Part shown: positions 13,821-14,255 of the stretch, piece after piece
Numbering within the stretch: position 1 is the first letter of the stretch
How the letters are laid out: each line of letters starts with the position of its first letter
Made by a program: the position numbers and the translations under genes
Source of the DNA: Thermodesulfatator sp.
GTDB taxonomy: Bacteria > Desulfobacterota > Thermodesulfobacteria > Thermodesulfobacteriales > Thermodesulfobacteriaceae
Length of the DNA: 14,255 nt
Assembly (NCBI GenBank): GCA_003978075.1
Contig: QOAM01000039.1
Coordinates: 1-14,255 of the forward strand
Reading direction: 5' to 3'
Notes under the pieces: model-generated
Database searches by the model: none
What the model was told of the DNA's origin: nothing
Seen by the model: the letters and a program-made list of their open reading frames with translations, nothing else

Positions 13821-14255
13821 ATGAGGATCTGCTGGCCGCTCTTGATTGCCGTGCTTTGGTGCGTGGGTTGGTATATGGAGGTCACGGAGCCGGTGGCCTC
13901 GAGACCTGCTCCGCAGGTAATCTATATTCCTCCGGGGACCCCGGTCAAGGAGGTGGCCCATCTGCTTCGGGCGCGGGGGCTTATCCGCAGCGAGTGGGGC
14001 TTTTACATAGAAGGCCTTCGACTCAGGGTCCTTTCCCATCTCAAAGCCGGGGAGTACGAGCTCTCGCCCCATCAGAGCCCGGCCGAGATTTTGCGCCAGT
14101 TGGCTGAAGGGCGGGTGATCACCCATATCGTGACCATCCCGGAGGGGGCCAATGTGTGGGAGGTGGCCCGTCTCCTGGAGCGGGCCGGGTTGGTCTCTCG
14201 GGAGGAGTTCTTGAGGCGGGCCTGGGACCCGAAGTTCGCACACAGTTTGGGGATC
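13821..14255 (+). CDS. mltG: Endolytic peptidoglycan transglycosylase MltG (YceG-like), 5' part
   Basis: Open to the window edge, 145 codons without a stop. It starts MRICWPLLIAVLWCVGWYME, a signal-anchor-like hydrophobic segment (residues about 3-19). Then come the LysM-like N-terminal region of MltG (VIYIPPGTPVKEVAHLLRAR, GLIRSEWGFYIEG) and the characteristic LKAGEYELSPHQSPAEILRQ and VTIPEGANVWEVARLLERAG. MltG cleaves nascent glycan strands at the inner membrane and so sets their length. The catalytic Glu lies further downstream, beyond the window. The ribosome-binding site is poor (CTAGAG); an in-frame TTG at 13803 is an alternative. The gene is divergent from the TPR operon. Confidence 0.88.
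   Translation, partial: MRICWPLLIAVLWCVGWYMEVTEPVASRPAPQVIYIPPGTPVKEVAHLLRARGLIRSEWGFYIEGLRLRVLSHLKAGEYELSPHQSPAEILRQLAEGRVITHIVTIPEGANVWEVARLLERAGLVSREEFLRRAWDPKFAHSLGI

Noticed and set aside
13811..14243. ORFs at 13811-14107 (plus) and 13815-14243 (minus)
   Set aside because: Both are out-of-frame shadows of the mltG reading frame that starts at 13821 and stays open to the window end.

Overview
The window is a chimera of two very different genomes. Positions 1 to about 2,250 look like animal nuclear DNA: AT-rich, with a minus-strand gene that splices cleanly into five exons through canonical GT-AG introns. From about 2,260 to the end it is GC-rich, gene-dense bacterial DNA carrying a dissimilatory sulfite reductase locus (dsrA-dsrB-dsrD). 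The gene set and the protein sequences suggest a marine, probably thermophilic, sulfur-metabolising bacterium of the Thermodesulfobacteria / deltaproteobacterial type. That placement is an inference from general resemblance. The animal piece recalls uncharacterised invertebrate protein families, so a vent or sediment metagenome in which host and microbial reads were joined is the simplest explanation.

Layout: (1) 9-2230, minus, a five-exon eukaryotic gene of 464 aa. (2) about 2250-2320, the junction, lying against the eroded end of an IS110-family transposase relic (2318-2644, minus). (3) 2757-2881, an array of 23-bp repeats plus one inverted copy, probably the end of another insertion sequence. 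(4) 3032-4046, minus, an unrecognised protein gene broken by a one-base frameshift near its 3' end, overlapped by a gamma-glutamylcyclotransferase-like gene (4022-4417, minus). (5) 4449-4637, plus, a promoter and a possible small membrane peptide. (6) 4733-6043, plus, rarA, apparently starting at CTG. (7) 6271-6734, plus, an IS1634-family transposase relic. (8) 6845-9886, plus, the dsrA-dsrB-dsrD operon with a promoter, an internal hairpin and a terminator. (9) 10031-11525, plus, a tight cluster of an FmdB-type zinc-ribbon protein, a HAD hydrolase and a YkgJ-type cysteine-cluster protein. (10) 11463-13732, minus, a three-gene operon of two TPR proteins flanking a zinc-ribbon/HEAT protein. (11) 13821 to the window end, plus, the 5' part of mltG.

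How the genes relate: DsrAB reduces sulfite to a DsrC-bound trisulfide, or runs the reaction in reverse, and DsrD is its small activator. The locus therefore encodes the terminal step of dissimilatory sulfur metabolism; dsrC and the membrane complex are not in this window. The flanking genes are general housekeeping (replication-fork repair, peptidoglycan processing) or uncharacterised repeat proteins. The stretch is bracketed by insertion-sequence debris on both sides of the 3032-6043 block. I see no intact defence system, CRISPR array, RNA gene or prophage. The best candidates for something unusual are the CTG-started rarA, the repeat array beside the IS110 relic, the small hydrophobic ORF with its own promoter, and the uncharacterised TPR/zinc-ribbon-HEAT operon.
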